This document shows positions 8,591-17,410 of a DNA stretch of 64,000 nucleotides, piece by piece. Source of the stretch: UBA2638 sp046293135 (GTDB taxonomy: Bacteria > Pseudomonadota > Alphaproteobacteria > Micavibrionales > Micavibrionaceae); contig JBKBPR010000001.1 of the NCBI GenBank assembly GCA_046293135.1, positions 541,303-605,302 of the forward strand. The letters are read 5' to 3'. Both the position numbers and the translations under genes were made by a program. The notes below the pieces were generated by a model. That model made no database searches. It had not been told where the DNA came from and saw nothing but the letters and a program-made list of their open reading frames with translations. Each line of letters begins with the position of its first letter. The first letter of the stretch is position 1.

Positions 8591-10549
8591 ATGGCAGCCA
8601 AAGCAGCAAATAAAATTGGAAATCTTGCAGTGAGCGATAAAGAAAACAGCAATAATGAAGAAGGTCAAAGCACCGTTCCGAAGGGATCGTTCGCGACAAT
8701 CGTAAAGCGTCTGGTTGCAAAAGCCAAGGAACGCGGATTTATCACCTATGACGAGTTGAACAACTCCCTTCCGGCTGAGGAGTTTTCCTCCGAGCAGATC
8801 GAAGATGCCATGGCGACATTCTCCGATATCGGGATTCAGATCGTCGAGAGCGAAGATGATGTCAGCGATGATGAGAGCGAATCAGAGGGCGGCGACTATA
8901 AATCGGGCGGAAATATCGCCGATGATGATACCGGGCGTACCGATGATCCGGTGCGGATGTATCTGCGCGAAATGGGCGCGGTTGAGCTGCTCTCGCGCGA
9001 AGGGGAAATCGCGATTGCCAAGCGTATCGAGGCTGGCCGCGAATTGATGATTGGCGGAATTTGCGAAAGCCCGCTGGCGATTGAATCGATCATTGCATGG
9101 TATGAAGCGCTGCAAGTCGGAAATATTATGCTGCGCGATGTGATTGACCTTGATGCAACCTACAGCGACGGGCCTGAGGGCGATGTCGATGAGGATGATG
9201 AGGGCAAATCCGCTGATTCTGATGATGAGGAGGGCGATAGCTCCGCAAGCGGCGGTGATGATGGCGATGACGAAGAAAGCAATATGTCGCTTTCAGCCAT
9301 GGAAGAGGAGCTGGCGCCGCAGGTCTTGGAGAATTTCTCGAAAATTCAGAAAACCTACAAGAAAATGCAAAAAGTCCAGCAAGAGCGTCTGGACGCGCTG
9401 CAAAATGGTGATGAGCCGAAGGCTGCGACCAATAAGAAGTATAACGAACTCAAAGAGGAAATGGTCGGGTTGATGAATGAGGTACGCCTCAACAATGCCC
9501 GTATCGAGCAGTTGATCGACCGTTTGTACAGCATCAACCGCGAGTTGGTGAGCCTAGAGGGGCGGATGCTGCGCTTGGCGACGGATTGCGGCGTAAACCG
9601 TGAGGATTTCCTCAAGAATTATTATGGTTCGGAGCTTGATCCGGGCTGGCTCGATCAGGTCGGCAAGCTCAAAACCAAGGGCTGGGCGAAATTCGTTGAA
9701 AAGCACGAAGATCAGGTTGTGAAGATGCGGGAGCAGATTGCACTGGTTTCCGAAGAAACGATGCTGCCGATCAAGGAATGGCGACGGATTATCGGCACAG
9801 TGCAAAAGGGCGAAAAAGAAGCCGCTCGCGCCAAAAAAGAGATGGTCGAGGCCAATTTGCGTCTTGTGATCTCGATTGCCAAGAAATACACCAATCGCGG
9901 TTTGCAGTTCCTCGACCTCATTCAGGAGGGGAATATCGGCCTGATGAAGGCGGTGGACAAGTTCGAATATCGCCGCGGCTATAAATTCTCGACCTATGCG
10001 ACATGGTGGATCAGGCAGGCCATTACCCGCTCGATCGCCGATCAGGCGCGCACGATCCGTATTCCGGTGCATATGATTGAAACCATCAATAAAATGGTGC
10101 GGACCAGCCGCCAGATGATGCACGAGATTGGCCGTGAGCCGACCCCTGAAGAGTTGGCGGAGCGTTTGCACATGCCGCTGGATAAGGTGCGTAAGGTGCT
10201 GAAAATCGCGAAAGAGCCTGTATCGCTCGAAACGCCGATTGGTGATGAGGAGGACTCATCCTTAGGTGATTTCATTGAGGATAAAAACGCGCTCTTGCCC
10301 GTTGACAGCGCGATTCACTCCAATTTGCGTGAAACGACGACCCGTGTGCTGGCCTCTCTCACCCCGCGGGAGGAGCGTGTCTTGCGGATGCGTTTCGGGA
10401 TCGGGATGAACACCGATCACACCTTGGAGGAGGTCGGGCAGCAATTCAACGTAACGCGTGAGCGTATTCGTCAGATTGAGGCCAAGGCTCTGCGCAAACT
10501 CAAGCACCCAAGCCGCAGCCGCAAGCTTCGTAGTTTCCTGGATACTTAG
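8591..10549 (+). CDS. rpoD: RNA polymerase primary sigma factor (sigma-70)
   Basis: 652 residues, typical of alphaproteobacterial RpoD. Region 1.2 begins DPVRMYLREMG (about 117); then comes a long acidic non-conserved segment (DVDEDDEGKSADSDDEEGD and on), region 2 with ANLRLVISIAKKYTNRGLQF and TYATWWIRQAITR, region 3, and region 4 with the helix-turn-helix EEVGQQFNVTRERIRQIEAK. It directs housekeeping transcription. It follows dnaG after 100 bp. Confidence 0.98.
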   Translation: MAAKAANKIGNLAVSDKENSNNEEGQSTVPKGSFATIVKRLVAKAKERGFITYDELNNSLPAEEFSSEQIEDAMATFSDIGIQIVESEDDVSDDESESEGGDYKSGGNIADDDTGRTDDPVRMYLREMGAVELLSREGEIAIAKRIEAGRELMIGGICESPLAIESIIAWYEALQVGNIMLRDVIDLDATYSDGPEGDVDEDDEGKSADSDDEEGDSSASGGDDGDDEESNMSLSAMEEELAPQVLENFSKIQKTYKKMQKVQQERLDALQNGDEPKAATNKKYNELKEEMVGLMNEVRLNNARIEQLIDRLYSINRELVSLEGRMLRLATDCGVNREDFLKNYYGSELDPGWLDQVGKLKTKGWAKFVEKHEDQVVKMREQIALVSEETMLPIKEWRRIIGTVQKGEKEAARAKKEMVEANLRLVISIAKKYTNRGLQFLDLIQEGNIGLMKAVDKFEYRRGYKFSTYATWWIRQAITRSIADQARTIRIPVHMIETINKMVRTSRQMMHEIGREPTPEELAERLHMPLDKVRKVLKIAKEPVSLETPIGDEEDSSLGDFIEDKNALLPVDSAIHSNLRETTTRVLASLTPREERVLRMRFGIGMNTDHTLEEVGQQFNVTRERIRQIEAKALRKLKHPSRSRKLRSFLDT

Positions 10550-10559
10550 GGGTTTTTCT

Positions 10560-10868
10560 ATGGATAATCTTGTACCTCTATGGAAAAGATTATTGGATCA
10601 CCTTGATGGGAAATTTAATATCAAGCCAATAGGGCTTTCCGAAGACCCGGTGAATGATACGCGCGTTATAGCAGCGTCGATGATATGGTTTACAGGTAGC
10701 GATGGTGGCGATGGTGATGCGATGCTCATGCGCAAGATTGTGAGTAAAATGATAGCTGATTTTGAGGCTTCAGCAGCCCCCTCGGATCATCGACAAGCTT
10801 TTATTGAAATTGCTCAAGAATCTCTGTTGTTTTTAGATCAGCAGTCGCCAGCCCAGAATTTAACATAA
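10560..10868 (+). CDS. Unknown 102-residue protein
   Basis: A longer frame opens upstream inside rpoD, but the ATG at 10560 has AGGGG six bases ahead and begins just after the rpoD stop, so it is the likely start. Sequence begins MDNLVPLWKRLLDHLDGK; it contains a DGGDGDAMLM loop and helical flanks. No domain recognised and no signal peptide. It may be co-transcribed with rpoD (10 bp gap). Confidence 0.65.
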   Translation: MDNLVPLWKRLLDHLDGKFNIKPIGLSEDPVNDTRVIAASMIWFTGSDGGDGDAMLMRKIVSKMIADFEASAAPSDHRQAFIEIAQESLLFLDQQSPAQNLT

Positions 10869-10922
10869 AGTTAATATTTTTTATGTTACACTTTTCCTGA
10901 ATTTTTAGGAAAGGCTGATTGT

Positions 10923-11306
10923 ATGAGTTTATCACCGAATTTTAATGCTGCGGATCGCACTTACGGCAATTTTCAGCAGCGTGTTGAGAAGCTTTTTTCC
11001 GGCAAGCCGATTGAAGCTGATTTTGTGTTGAATGTTGTTCGGGACTTTTCGAATTATGATTTGGGGCCTCATTCCATGACGGAGACCAAAGCTTTGGCGG
11101 CGTTGCTGCGTGAGCAAATCGCAAGCGGACAGATTACCATGGACAATGAACACGGCGCCGCGGATGTGTTAAACGAAGTCTTGTCGAGTATGGAAAAATT
11201 CGGCGATGTCCCGAAAAATTATCTTGCTCAGGAAAATGATCGTATTTTAAGAGCTATCCTGTCCCAACCTGACACACAACCATCCGAACCCGAAGCGGGG
11301 CTGTAA
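10923..11306 (+). CDS. Unknown 127-residue protein
   Basis: Starts MSLSPNFNAADRTYGNFQQ with AAGG eight bases before the ATG. Soluble, mixed helical, ending in a Pro/Glu tail (QPSEPEAGL). No recognisable domain. Lies 54 bp after the previous small gene, same strand, and just before the tRNA. Confidence 0.6.
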   Translation: MSLSPNFNAADRTYGNFQQRVEKLFSGKPIEADFVLNVVRDFSNYDLGPHSMTETKALAALLREQIASGQITMDNEHGAADVLNEVLSSMEKFGDVPKNYLAQENDRILRAILSQPDTQPSEPEAGL

Positions 11307-11357
11307 GAAAACTTAAGCTTGATTAGAGAGCTTTATTGCTGTTAAGAATGATAGCAG

Positions 11358-11434
11358 GGGCCAGTAGCTCAGTTGGTTAGAGCAGTCCGCTCATAACGGA
11401 TTGGTCGCTGGTTCAAGTCCGGCCTGGCCCACCA
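11358..11434 (+). tRNA. tRNA with CAT anticodon, probably tRNA-Ile2
   Basis: 77 nt including encoded CCA. The acceptor stem GGGCCAG pairs fully with CTGGCCC. The anticodon arm GTCCG-CTCATAA-CGGAT places CAT at 11392-11394, and the T-arm has GGTTCAAGTCC. CAT can be elongator Met, initiator Met or lysidine-modified Ile2. The variable loop and T-arm (TTGGTCGCTGGTTCAAGTCC) closely resemble bacterial tRNA-Ile2, which I prefer. Its 3' end is the insertion site of the following element. Confidence 0.95.
11412..11434 (+). other. Candidate attL (tRNA 3' end)
   Basis: TTCAAGTCCGGCCTGGCCCACCA, the T-arm/acceptor end of the tRNA, matches 18220-18241 at 19 of 23 positions with one gap. Tyrosine integrases of the P4 type use tRNA 3' ends as attachment sites, and the integrase gene starts about 175 bp further on. 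Confidence 0.6.
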
Positions 11435-11557
11435 CCTTCCCTTTCGCCACAATTCATAATCGTTCGCTATTGACCTTAAAGATCTTGTGAATCAAGGGCT
11501 TTTATTTTATCTTCATTCGTAGATGTTCTCTGAAAATTGTCTACAACCGCAAAATTA

Positions 11558-11607
11558 GGGGGCATAAGTGGGGGCATGCCCCCAAATAGCAAAATGGAGA
11601 TGCCCCC
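11558..11607. repeat. GGGGGCAT boxes before the integrase (arm-site or operator candidates)
   Basis: GGGGGCATAAGTGGGGGCAT (11558-11577) holds two direct boxes; ATGCCCCC follows at 11575-11582, making a palindrome, and again at 11600-11607. The same 20-mer (19/20) occurs at 18146-18165 near the right end of the element. Likely integrase arm-type sites or an autoregulatory operator overlapping the integrase 5' end. Confidence 0.6.
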
Positions 11608-11609
11608 AA

Positions 11610-12845
11610 ATGCCGTTAAACAATACGCAGGTCAACAGTTCCAAGCCAAAAGACAAACCTTATAAAATGGCCGATGGTGGGGGCATGTATCTTGAGATTA
11701 TGCCGAACGGCTCAAAATACTGGCGTATGAAATACCGTTGGCTTGGGAAGGAAAAGCGTCTGGCCTTGGGCATATATCCAACTATTGGCCTTGCACAAGC
11801 CAGAGAGCGCAGGGAAGAGGCCAAAAAGCTGCTTGCCAACCAGATAGACCCGTCCGAGCATAAAAAGGCAGTCAAGAAGACAGCCCTGATAGAAGCTGAA
11901 AATACATTCAAGGCTGTGGCGCTGGAATGGTTCGAAGTTCAAAAAGACCGCTGGAGCAAAAGTTACGGCGATAAAATCTTGCGCCGCCTTGAAATGCATG
12001 CGTTTCCTTATATCGGCAATAGGCCAATATCTCAAATTACGCCGCCTGAACTACTGGATTGTTTACGCAAAGTAGAAAAATCAGGGGCGCTGGATATGGC
12101 CGGACGCGCTAAACAGGTATGCGGGCAGGTTTTCCGGTATGGCATTCAGACGGGAAAATGTGAGCGTGACCCTTCCAATGATCTCAGGGGAGCGCTCAAA
12201 ACAGCCAAAACAGAGAATTTCAGAACAATAGATATTAAGGACTTGCCTGGCTTTCTTGATGCGCTGGAAAGAAATGAAGCCCGATTGTTTGAAAGAACGC
12301 GCCGCGCTATCTGGTTATCCCTTTATACATTTTGCCGTCCGGGGGAGATACGCCAAGCAAAATGGGCTGATATTGATATGGAGCGGGGCATCTGGACAAT
12401 TCCATCCAGCATGATGAAGGCTAGACGGGATCATATTGTCCCGCTTTCCAAACAATCTATTGCAGTGCTTAAAGCCCAGTATGAAGAAACAGGACATATC
12501 AATTCTGATTATGTGTTTCCCTCACAGATACACCCCAGAAAGCCCATGAGTGATGGAACTGTAAACCGCGCCATAGAGCGCCTTGGTTATGGTGAAACGA
12601 TGGTTGCGCATGGCGTGAGAGCATTGGCACGCACGACTATTCGAGAAAGGCTAGGCTATGATAGTGAAATCATTGAAAAACAACTAGCTCATAAAACAAA
12701 AAACCCACTTGGTGAAAGTTATGACCGCACGCAGTTTTTAGACCAGCGCATTCACATGATGCAGGATTGGACAGATTATTTGGATGATATGGCTAACAAA
12801 GGCAGGGTTATTCAAGGACATTTCAGGAAAAGAGATGCATCATGA
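11610..12845 (+). CDS. int: Tyrosine-type integrase (P4 family)
   Basis: 411 residues from the ATG at 11610; a GTG at 11568 would add 14 residues that come from the repeat boxes, and the family start is MPL...KPKDKPYKMADGGGMYL. N-terminal DUF4102 arm-binding domain (1-90), SAM-like core-binding domain (about 100-190) and catalytic domain with Arg243, Lys270, His334, Arg337, His361 and nucleophile Tyr371. All catalytic residues are present, so it should be active. It integrates and, with an excisionase, excises the element at the adjacent tRNA. Coupled by ATGA overlap to the next gene. Confidence 0.95.
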   Translation: MPLNNTQVNSSKPKDKPYKMADGGGMYLEIMPNGSKYWRMKYRWLGKEKRLALGIYPTIGLAQARERREEAKKLLANQIDPSEHKKAVKKTALIEAENTFKAVALEWFEVQKDRWSKSYGDKILRRLEMHAFPYIGNRPISQITPPELLDCLRKVEKSGALDMAGRAKQVCGQVFRYGIQTGKCERDPSNDLRGALKTAKTENFRTIDIKDLPGFLDALERNEARLFERTRRAIWLSLYTFCRPGEIRQAKWADIDMERGIWTIPSSMMKARRDHIVPLSKQSIAVLKAQYEETGHINSDYVFPSQIHPRKPMSDGTVNRAIERLGYGETMVAHGVRALARTTIRERLGYDSEIIEKQLAHKTKNPLGESYDRTQFLDQRIHMMQDWTDYLDDMANKGRVIQGHFRKRDAS

Positions 12846-13474
12846 CTTTGACAAAATCAAATTTAAGAGACGAGCTTAACCTTATGAATGCAAGTGATGA
12901 TGCAATAGAAGGTTTATTAAATGCGCTTTATCAGGCCAAACAGGAACATGAAGAATATCAAAATGCCTTTTATTCCCCCTACTGTAAAAAAGAGTATGAG
13001 AATATTTTACAATCTGCCCATGGTGGAATTGATAAACTTTTATATGCCCTAAAAAAGCTCCCCCACATCGATAGGGATGCATTGGACACCGTTTATTATG
13101 AAGCAAATGGAGGCGATAATTTACTAATGAGCTTAGCCCGCACGGATGAAGAGCGTTCTAATTTTGAAGTCCTTGCAGATAAGATGAAAAGCACTTTAGA
13201 GCTACTTTTGAAAAACACAGGTAAGGCAGGAAAAAGGGAAACCACAGAGTTTATGGCTGGTATGATTGTTCTTGAAAAAGCGTTTACAGAAAACATAGAA
13301 AAAAGAAATATTTCTAAAGACCCCCATTCCGCTTTTTATAAGTACGTGAAATTATGGCGCACCCAAATTCTCAAAACCCCAGATCATGCGCCAGAAAACC
13401 TAAACATCGAACGTCATATTGAAAAACTTATTAAAATATTGAAAACGAAAAAAAGCTGGACGATTAGGTTGTGA
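12842..13474 (+). CDS. Unknown island protein coupled to the integrase
   Basis: 210 residues. Its ATG overlaps the integrase stop (ATGA), so the two are translationally coupled. Lys/Glu-rich and almost wholly helical, with no signal peptide, membrane segment or motif I recognise. It is more AT-rich than the housekeeping genes around the island, as expected for transferred DNA. Accessory genes in this position of islands are often recombination helpers or phage-interference genes, but nothing in the sequence decides this. Confidence 0.7.
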   Translation: MTLTKSNLRDELNLMNASDDAIEGLLNALYQAKQEHEEYQNAFYSPYCKKEYENILQSAHGGIDKLLYALKKLPHIDRDALDTVYYEANGGDNLLMSLARTDEERSNFEVLADKMKSTLELLLKNTGKAGKRETTEFMAGMIVLEKAFTENIEKRNISKDPHSAFYKYVKLWRTQILKTPDHAPENLNIERHIEKLIKILKTKKSWTIRL

Positions 13475-13569
13475 TTTTTTCCAGAACCGCCCAGAGACCC
13501 AATTTCTATTTTAGTTATATCCTCTAGTTAACGCGAGCAATCGCACAACCGTTAACGAAAGGACACTCA

Positions 13570-13764
13570 ATGTTGCCCGAACTTTTAACAATAAAAGACT
13601 TTTCTCGTATCACCAATACCGGAGTAACCAAGATTTACTCTGAAATTCAAGCAGGGCGGTTAAAGGCCGTGAAGTATGGCCGTCATACGCGCATTCCCCG
13701 CGAAGCCATGCACGAATGGATTAACAGCCTGCCCGCTTTCGCAAACACGAAAACGGAGGCTTAA
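13570..13764 (+). CDS. AlpA/excisionase-like helix-turn-helix protein
   Basis: 64 residues, MerR-like HTH_17 fold: LLTIKDFSRITNTGVTKIYS, then the recognition and wing part GRLKAVKYGRHTRIPREAM. Proteins of this size and type act as AlpA-like activators or as excisionases in P4-like elements and PICIs. GAAAGGACACTCA precedes the ATG. The 95 bp gap upstream (13475-13569) is the likely site of the main island promoter. It starts the run HTH-small protein-primase with 2-3 bp gaps. Confidence 0.85.
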   Translation: MLPELLTIKDFSRITNTGVTKIYSEIQAGRLKAVKYGRHTRIPREAMHEWINSLPAFANTKTEA

Positions 13765-13767
13765 ATC

Positions 13768-14175
13768 ATGACAAAGCAAAAAAAAGGCCCCGGCGGCGGC
13801 AATCGCAAAGGGGCATTAGTAAGCTTGAATTCAGATTATGCCTTAAAAATCCTTAATGGCCAAGCTCAAAGCGGCTACTTTGTTGAACTTTCTTTCCGCA
13901 GAAACGAGGATGCTGAGCATGAATTACACTATGTAGGCGCAAGCGATGAGGCTCGGTCTTTATTGCTGATTGCTCGTCATAAGAAGGGCATTACACGGGC
14001 GGAAGCGCTGGGGGAGTATTGGATTCTGTGCCTCACTCAGCATGTTCGCTTTATTCGCAAACATTGCGTTTTTTTTAATGTCATTGATACAGAGCGCGTT
14101 GGCCCTAAAAGATATGCTCGCTATCATTTGCCAGAAGGCGTTTCAATTCGACTTTTTCAAAATGGAGGGCGATAA
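13768..14175 (+). CDS. Small basic island protein, perhaps winged helix
   Basis: 135 residues starting with a basic Gly-rich tail (MTKQKKGPGGGNRKGALVSL). The middle, KKGITRAEALGEYWILCLTQ then VRFIRKHCVFFNV, reads like a small winged-helix DNA-binding domain (helix-helix-wing). Placed 3 bp after the HTH gene and 2 bp before the primase gene, so one operon. A role as accessory replication or regulatory factor is inferred; the family is not recognised. Confidence 0.7.
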   Translation: MTKQKKGPGGGNRKGALVSLNSDYALKILNGQAQSGYFVELSFRRNEDAEHELHYVGASDEARSLLLIARHKKGITRAEALGEYWILCLTQHVRFIRKHCVFFNVIDTERVGPKRYARYHLPEGVSIRLFQNGGR

Positions 14176-14177
14176 TC

Positions 14178-16652
14178 ATGTGTCCGACAGATTTTACAAA
14201 CGATTCAGGGGAACCCGATAAAACCGATAAAACCAATCCGGCAGATAACGCTGGGTTTCTGGAGGCTATATTTACCCCTCTGAAAAACGATATAAAGCCT
14301 ATCATTGTCAGCTTTGCAGGAAACCCTAACAAAGTCGCAAAAGGTAAATGGTTTGGCAAAGCATGGAATCTCGGCAAGCCTGATTTACCAGCCCGCTACA
14401 ATAACTATTTCAGCCTTGCAGCCTTTAGGCCCGATGACTCAGGTCAATACAGGCGGCAGAAAAAGCATTTTGCCGCGCTCTATGCAGTCATGCTGGATGA
14501 CATAGGGACAAAAGTAGAGCATAAACGCCTAACCTTGCCGCCGTCCTGGATGCTGGAAACGTCCCCCGGTAATTATCAGGCAGGCTATATACTGGCAGAA
14601 CCGATTACAGAGGCCAATACTGCCGATAACCTTATGAGCGCCATTGTTGCAGCGCATTTATGTGATCCCGGTGCTGGCGGGCCTACGGCGCGGCTGGCAA
14701 GGTTGCCCTTAGCCGTGAATGGAAAATCTGACCCTGCCTTTCAATGCCGTATAGCAGATTGGAAGCCTGAGCGCCGATATGAGCTTGAAGAGCTTATAAA
14801 AGGCCTTGAGCTGGATATAAAGCCCGCAGACCGCTCGAAAAAAAGCAAGGGCCAAAAGCAGGTCGAACGCCCGGACATAGGGGATGATGTTTTTATCCCC
14901 CGGCCTGAAGAAAATACAGTTATTGCTGCCCTTAAAAGCAAAGGTCTGTACAAAGAGGCTCTGGGCGGCGGCAAGCACGATATAACCTGCCCATGGGTAT
15001 CAGAACACACGGACAGCGTGGACGGTGGTACAGCCTATTTTGAGCCGGATGATGCCTACCCCATAGGCGGGTTTCATTGCTTTCACGGCCACTGTGAGAA
15101 GCGTCGTATCCATGACCTTTTGCAATATCTGGAAATAGCGCCGGATAACGCGCATATGAAAGCGACTATTCGCAGTATTGCCGGAGAAATCCATAAGATT
15201 GCCGATAAGGCGGAGCATGAGCTTGCAGCAAGCGGTAAATATTTTCAGCGGGGCGGCCTGATTGTGACAATCACCACTGACCCCGGAACCCGGGAAACCA
15301 TCGTAAAGGATATAAGCCAGCCCTCTTTGACGGCGGCCCTCTCAGGGGCTTCATACTGGCAGCGTTATGATGCCAGCGCTAAAGACTGGGTAAGAATTGA
15401 TCCGCCCGGGCGCGTGGTTTCTATTCTGCACGACGCAACTGATTATCGACATTTACCAGTTCTAAACGGCATAGCGCGACAACCTTATTTGCGTGAAGAC
15501 GGAACGCTGGCGCAGGAGCCGGGCTATGACGCCGCCACGGGCATGTATGGCGTCTTTGATAGGGATAAATTTTCTATCCCCGAGGCCCCTACACAAAGCG
15601 ATGCTGAAAAGGCGCTGGCCTCTATCGAAGAATTATTGTGCGAATTTATCTTTGCGCAGGATAGTGACAAAGGAGCTGTGTTATCTGCCATTCTGACAGC
15701 TGCCATAAGGCCCAGCCTGCCGCTTGCGCCTATGTATCACGTCCGCGCCCCACAAATCAGCTCTGGCAAATCATTTCTGTGTGAGATTATTGCCGCCTTT
15801 GCCTCAGCAAGCCGAAGTGCGCCCTCTGCGTTTCCGCAGGATGATGAAGAATGCCGTAAGTTTTTATTGTCTCAGCTTCTCCGCGCCCCCGCCGTTATAG
15901 AGTTTGATAATCTAACAAGCGATATTATGGCGCATAAAAGCCTTTGCACAGCAATGACTTCGGGGCACCTGACTGACAGGATATTAGGGGTTTCAAAAAC
16001 GGCTACGGTCAGCACACGCTCGCTATTTTTATCAAGCGGAAATAATGTTGGCCCGATACAGGATATGGTAAGACGATGCATTACTATCAACCTTGACCCG
16101 GGATGTGAAAACCCCGCCAGCAGGGAATTTAAAAACCCGTATGTTCTGCGTGACCTGCTTAAGAATCGAGAAAAATACGTTTGCGCTGCGCTGACAATCA
16201 TACGCGCATGGATTGCTGCCGAGCGCCCAGAAACTCAATGCAAGACACTTGCAAGCTATAACGAATGGTCTGAGCTATGCCGCCAGCCTTTATTATGGCT
16301 CGGCCTATCTGACCCTACGCAATCTTTGTTTAGGGCCATGAATGATGATCCGGAACGTGAAACGCTGGGGCGGCTCTTACATGCATGGCGGAACTGCTTT
16401 GGCACTGGGCCTAAAATGGTTCGGCAAGTTGTTGATATGGCCTATGGCAACAATGAAGAACTGCGGGAAATTTTGCAGGACATAGCCGGGGAGCGAGACA
16501 CTATAAACCGCAAAAGGCTGGGGCACTGGATCAAACGCCACCAGAACAGAATTGTCGATAACATGCGCTTTGTACGTGATCCTGGTAGTTTTAGCGCCGC
16601 CGCCTGGCGCGTGGAATCGGTTTTATCGGTTTCATCGGAGTTTAAAAGCTGA
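14178..16652 (+). CDS. Island primase-helicase (Pri-Rep type)
   Basis: 824 residues. The N-terminal part (about 40-215) resembles RepB/AEP-type primases (an LDD-like acidic site in YAVMLDDIG; later ARLARLPLAVNGK). A Cys/His cluster lies about 268-308 (CPWVSEH...FHCFHGHC). A C-terminal D5/AAA-type ATPase has P-loop-like APQISSGKS (Lys531) and VIEFDNLT as Walker B. The first P-loop Gly is replaced by Ala, as I would expect for related primase-helicases. It should prime and unwind the element for autonomous replication. The gene carries 9-bp iterated repeats in inverted orientation at its two ends. Confidence 0.85.
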   Translation: MCPTDFTNDSGEPDKTDKTNPADNAGFLEAIFTPLKNDIKPIIVSFAGNPNKVAKGKWFGKAWNLGKPDLPARYNNYFSLAAFRPDDSGQYRRQKKHFAALYAVMLDDIGTKVEHKRLTLPPSWMLETSPGNYQAGYILAEPITEANTADNLMSAIVAAHLCDPGAGGPTARLARLPLAVNGKSDPAFQCRIADWKPERRYELEELIKGLELDIKPADRSKKSKGQKQVERPDIGDDVFIPRPEENTVIAALKSKGLYKEALGGGKHDITCPWVSEHTDSVDGGTAYFEPDDAYPIGGFHCFHGHCEKRRIHDLLQYLEIAPDNAHMKATIRSIAGEIHKIADKAEHELAASGKYFQRGGLIVTITTDPGTRETIVKDISQPSLTAALSGASYWQRYDASAKDWVRIDPPGRVVSILHDATDYRHLPVLNGIARQPYLREDGTLAQEPGYDAATGMYGVFDRDKFSIPEAPTQSDAEKALASIEELLCEFIFAQDSDKGAVLSAILTAAIRPSLPLAPMYHVRAPQISSGKSFLCEIIAAFASASRSAPSAFPQDDEECRKFLLSQLLRAPAVIEFDNLTSDIMAHKSLCTAMTSGHLTDRILGVSKTATVSTRSLFLSSGNNVGPIQDMVRRCITINLDPGCENPASREFKNPYVLRDLLKNREKYVCAALTIIRAWIAAERPETQCKTLASYNEWSELCRQPLLWLGLSDPTQSLFRAMNDDPERETLGRLLHAWRNCFGTGPKMVRQVVDMAYGNNEELREILQDIAGERDTINRKRLGHWIKRHQNRIVDNMRFVRDPGSFSAAAWRVESVLSVSSEFKS
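14215..14237 (+). repeat. 9-bp iterons at the 5' end of the primase gene
   Basis: Two exact copies of CCGATAAAA (14215-14223, 14224-14232) and a partial third, encoding DKTDKT. The stretch is the inverted partner (21 of 23 bases) of 16616-16638. Confidence 0.75.
16616..16638 (-). repeat. 9-bp iterons at the 3' end of the primase gene (inverted)
   Basis: ATCGGTTTT, ATCGGTTTC, ATCGG in tandem; the reverse complement matches 14215-14237 at 21 of 23 bases. Situated just before the stop at 16652. Possible replication-initiator binding site. Confidence 0.75.
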
Positions 16653-16783
16653 AAAGGAAAAGTGTCACAGTAAAAAGCAGGGGGGGCTATTAAAAAGTGG
16701 AATGAAACTATGGCGTAGATATCGACCCCAACCTTGTTTTAATGCTAACCCGACTTTTTATATGAGAGAGTAAAAGAATAAAA

Positions 16784-17266
16784 ATGAGCAAACGACAAAA
16801 AATAACCACAACTAATGAAAGACAAAAAGTTATCAATGCCTCTGGAAAGGATATTCAGCCGCCGGATTATTTTGAGTTATCCGAACAGGACTTAATACAT
16901 TTTGAAAATATTGCGGGAGAAATGGCGAAAGTCGAGATTACCCCTCATAAGCTGGACGTTATGGCTTTGCTGGCGCGTATGATAACGGATTTTGATAACG
17001 AAGTGCTGGCCATGCGAAAAGAAGGCTCTGTTATTGAAACGGAGAAAGGCACGGTCACAAACCCGCGCAAAGCGCTGATCTCATTTTATGCGAACAGCAT
17101 AACGGCTTTCCGGAGATCTTTGTCTATTCATGGTCGTGGTATTGGTGGGGACAAACGGGACATAGCAAAACGCCGGGCTATTGCAAAAGATATTGAGCGT
17201 GATGTTTCAGAGGTTTTTGATGAAAGCGGTTTAATAGCGAGGCCATTATTAGAGGAAGATTATTGA
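16784..17266 (+). CDS. Phage terminase small subunit-like protein (P27 type)
   Basis: 160 residues. The order matches P27-family small terminases: PPDYFELSEQDL near the start, a long helix with LDVMALLARMITDFD, then EGSVIETEKGTVTNPRKALI and a last helical pair with FRRSLSIHGRG. In phages TerS picks the DNA to be packaged; in satellites such as SaPIs a satellite TerS redirects helper packaging to the island. No large terminase gene is present, which fits a satellite. The 131 bp before it (16653-16783) hold no gene. Assignment rests on pattern, not alignment. Confidence 0.65.
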   Translation: MSKRQKITTTNERQKVINASGKDIQPPDYFELSEQDLIHFENIAGEMAKVEITPHKLDVMALLARMITDFDNEVLAMRKEGSVIETEKGTVTNPRKALISFYANSITAFRRSLSIHGRGIGGDKRDIAKRRAIAKDIERDVSEVFDESGLIARPLLEEDY

Positions 17267-17410
17267 TAACAAAACCAAATGCCCCTAAATAATAGCAATC
17301 TACCTAGTATTACGGCGTGCATGCGTAGCGTCATTTTTTCCTTTGGAATATTTATTGGCAATTTTGCTAGTATATAAATACCGATGGACTTAGTCTTTTG
17401 ACGATTGTTA

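Noticed and set aside
11610..16652. Conjugative element or plasmid integration
   Set aside because: No relaxase, coupling protein, type IV secretion or partition genes between the att candidates.
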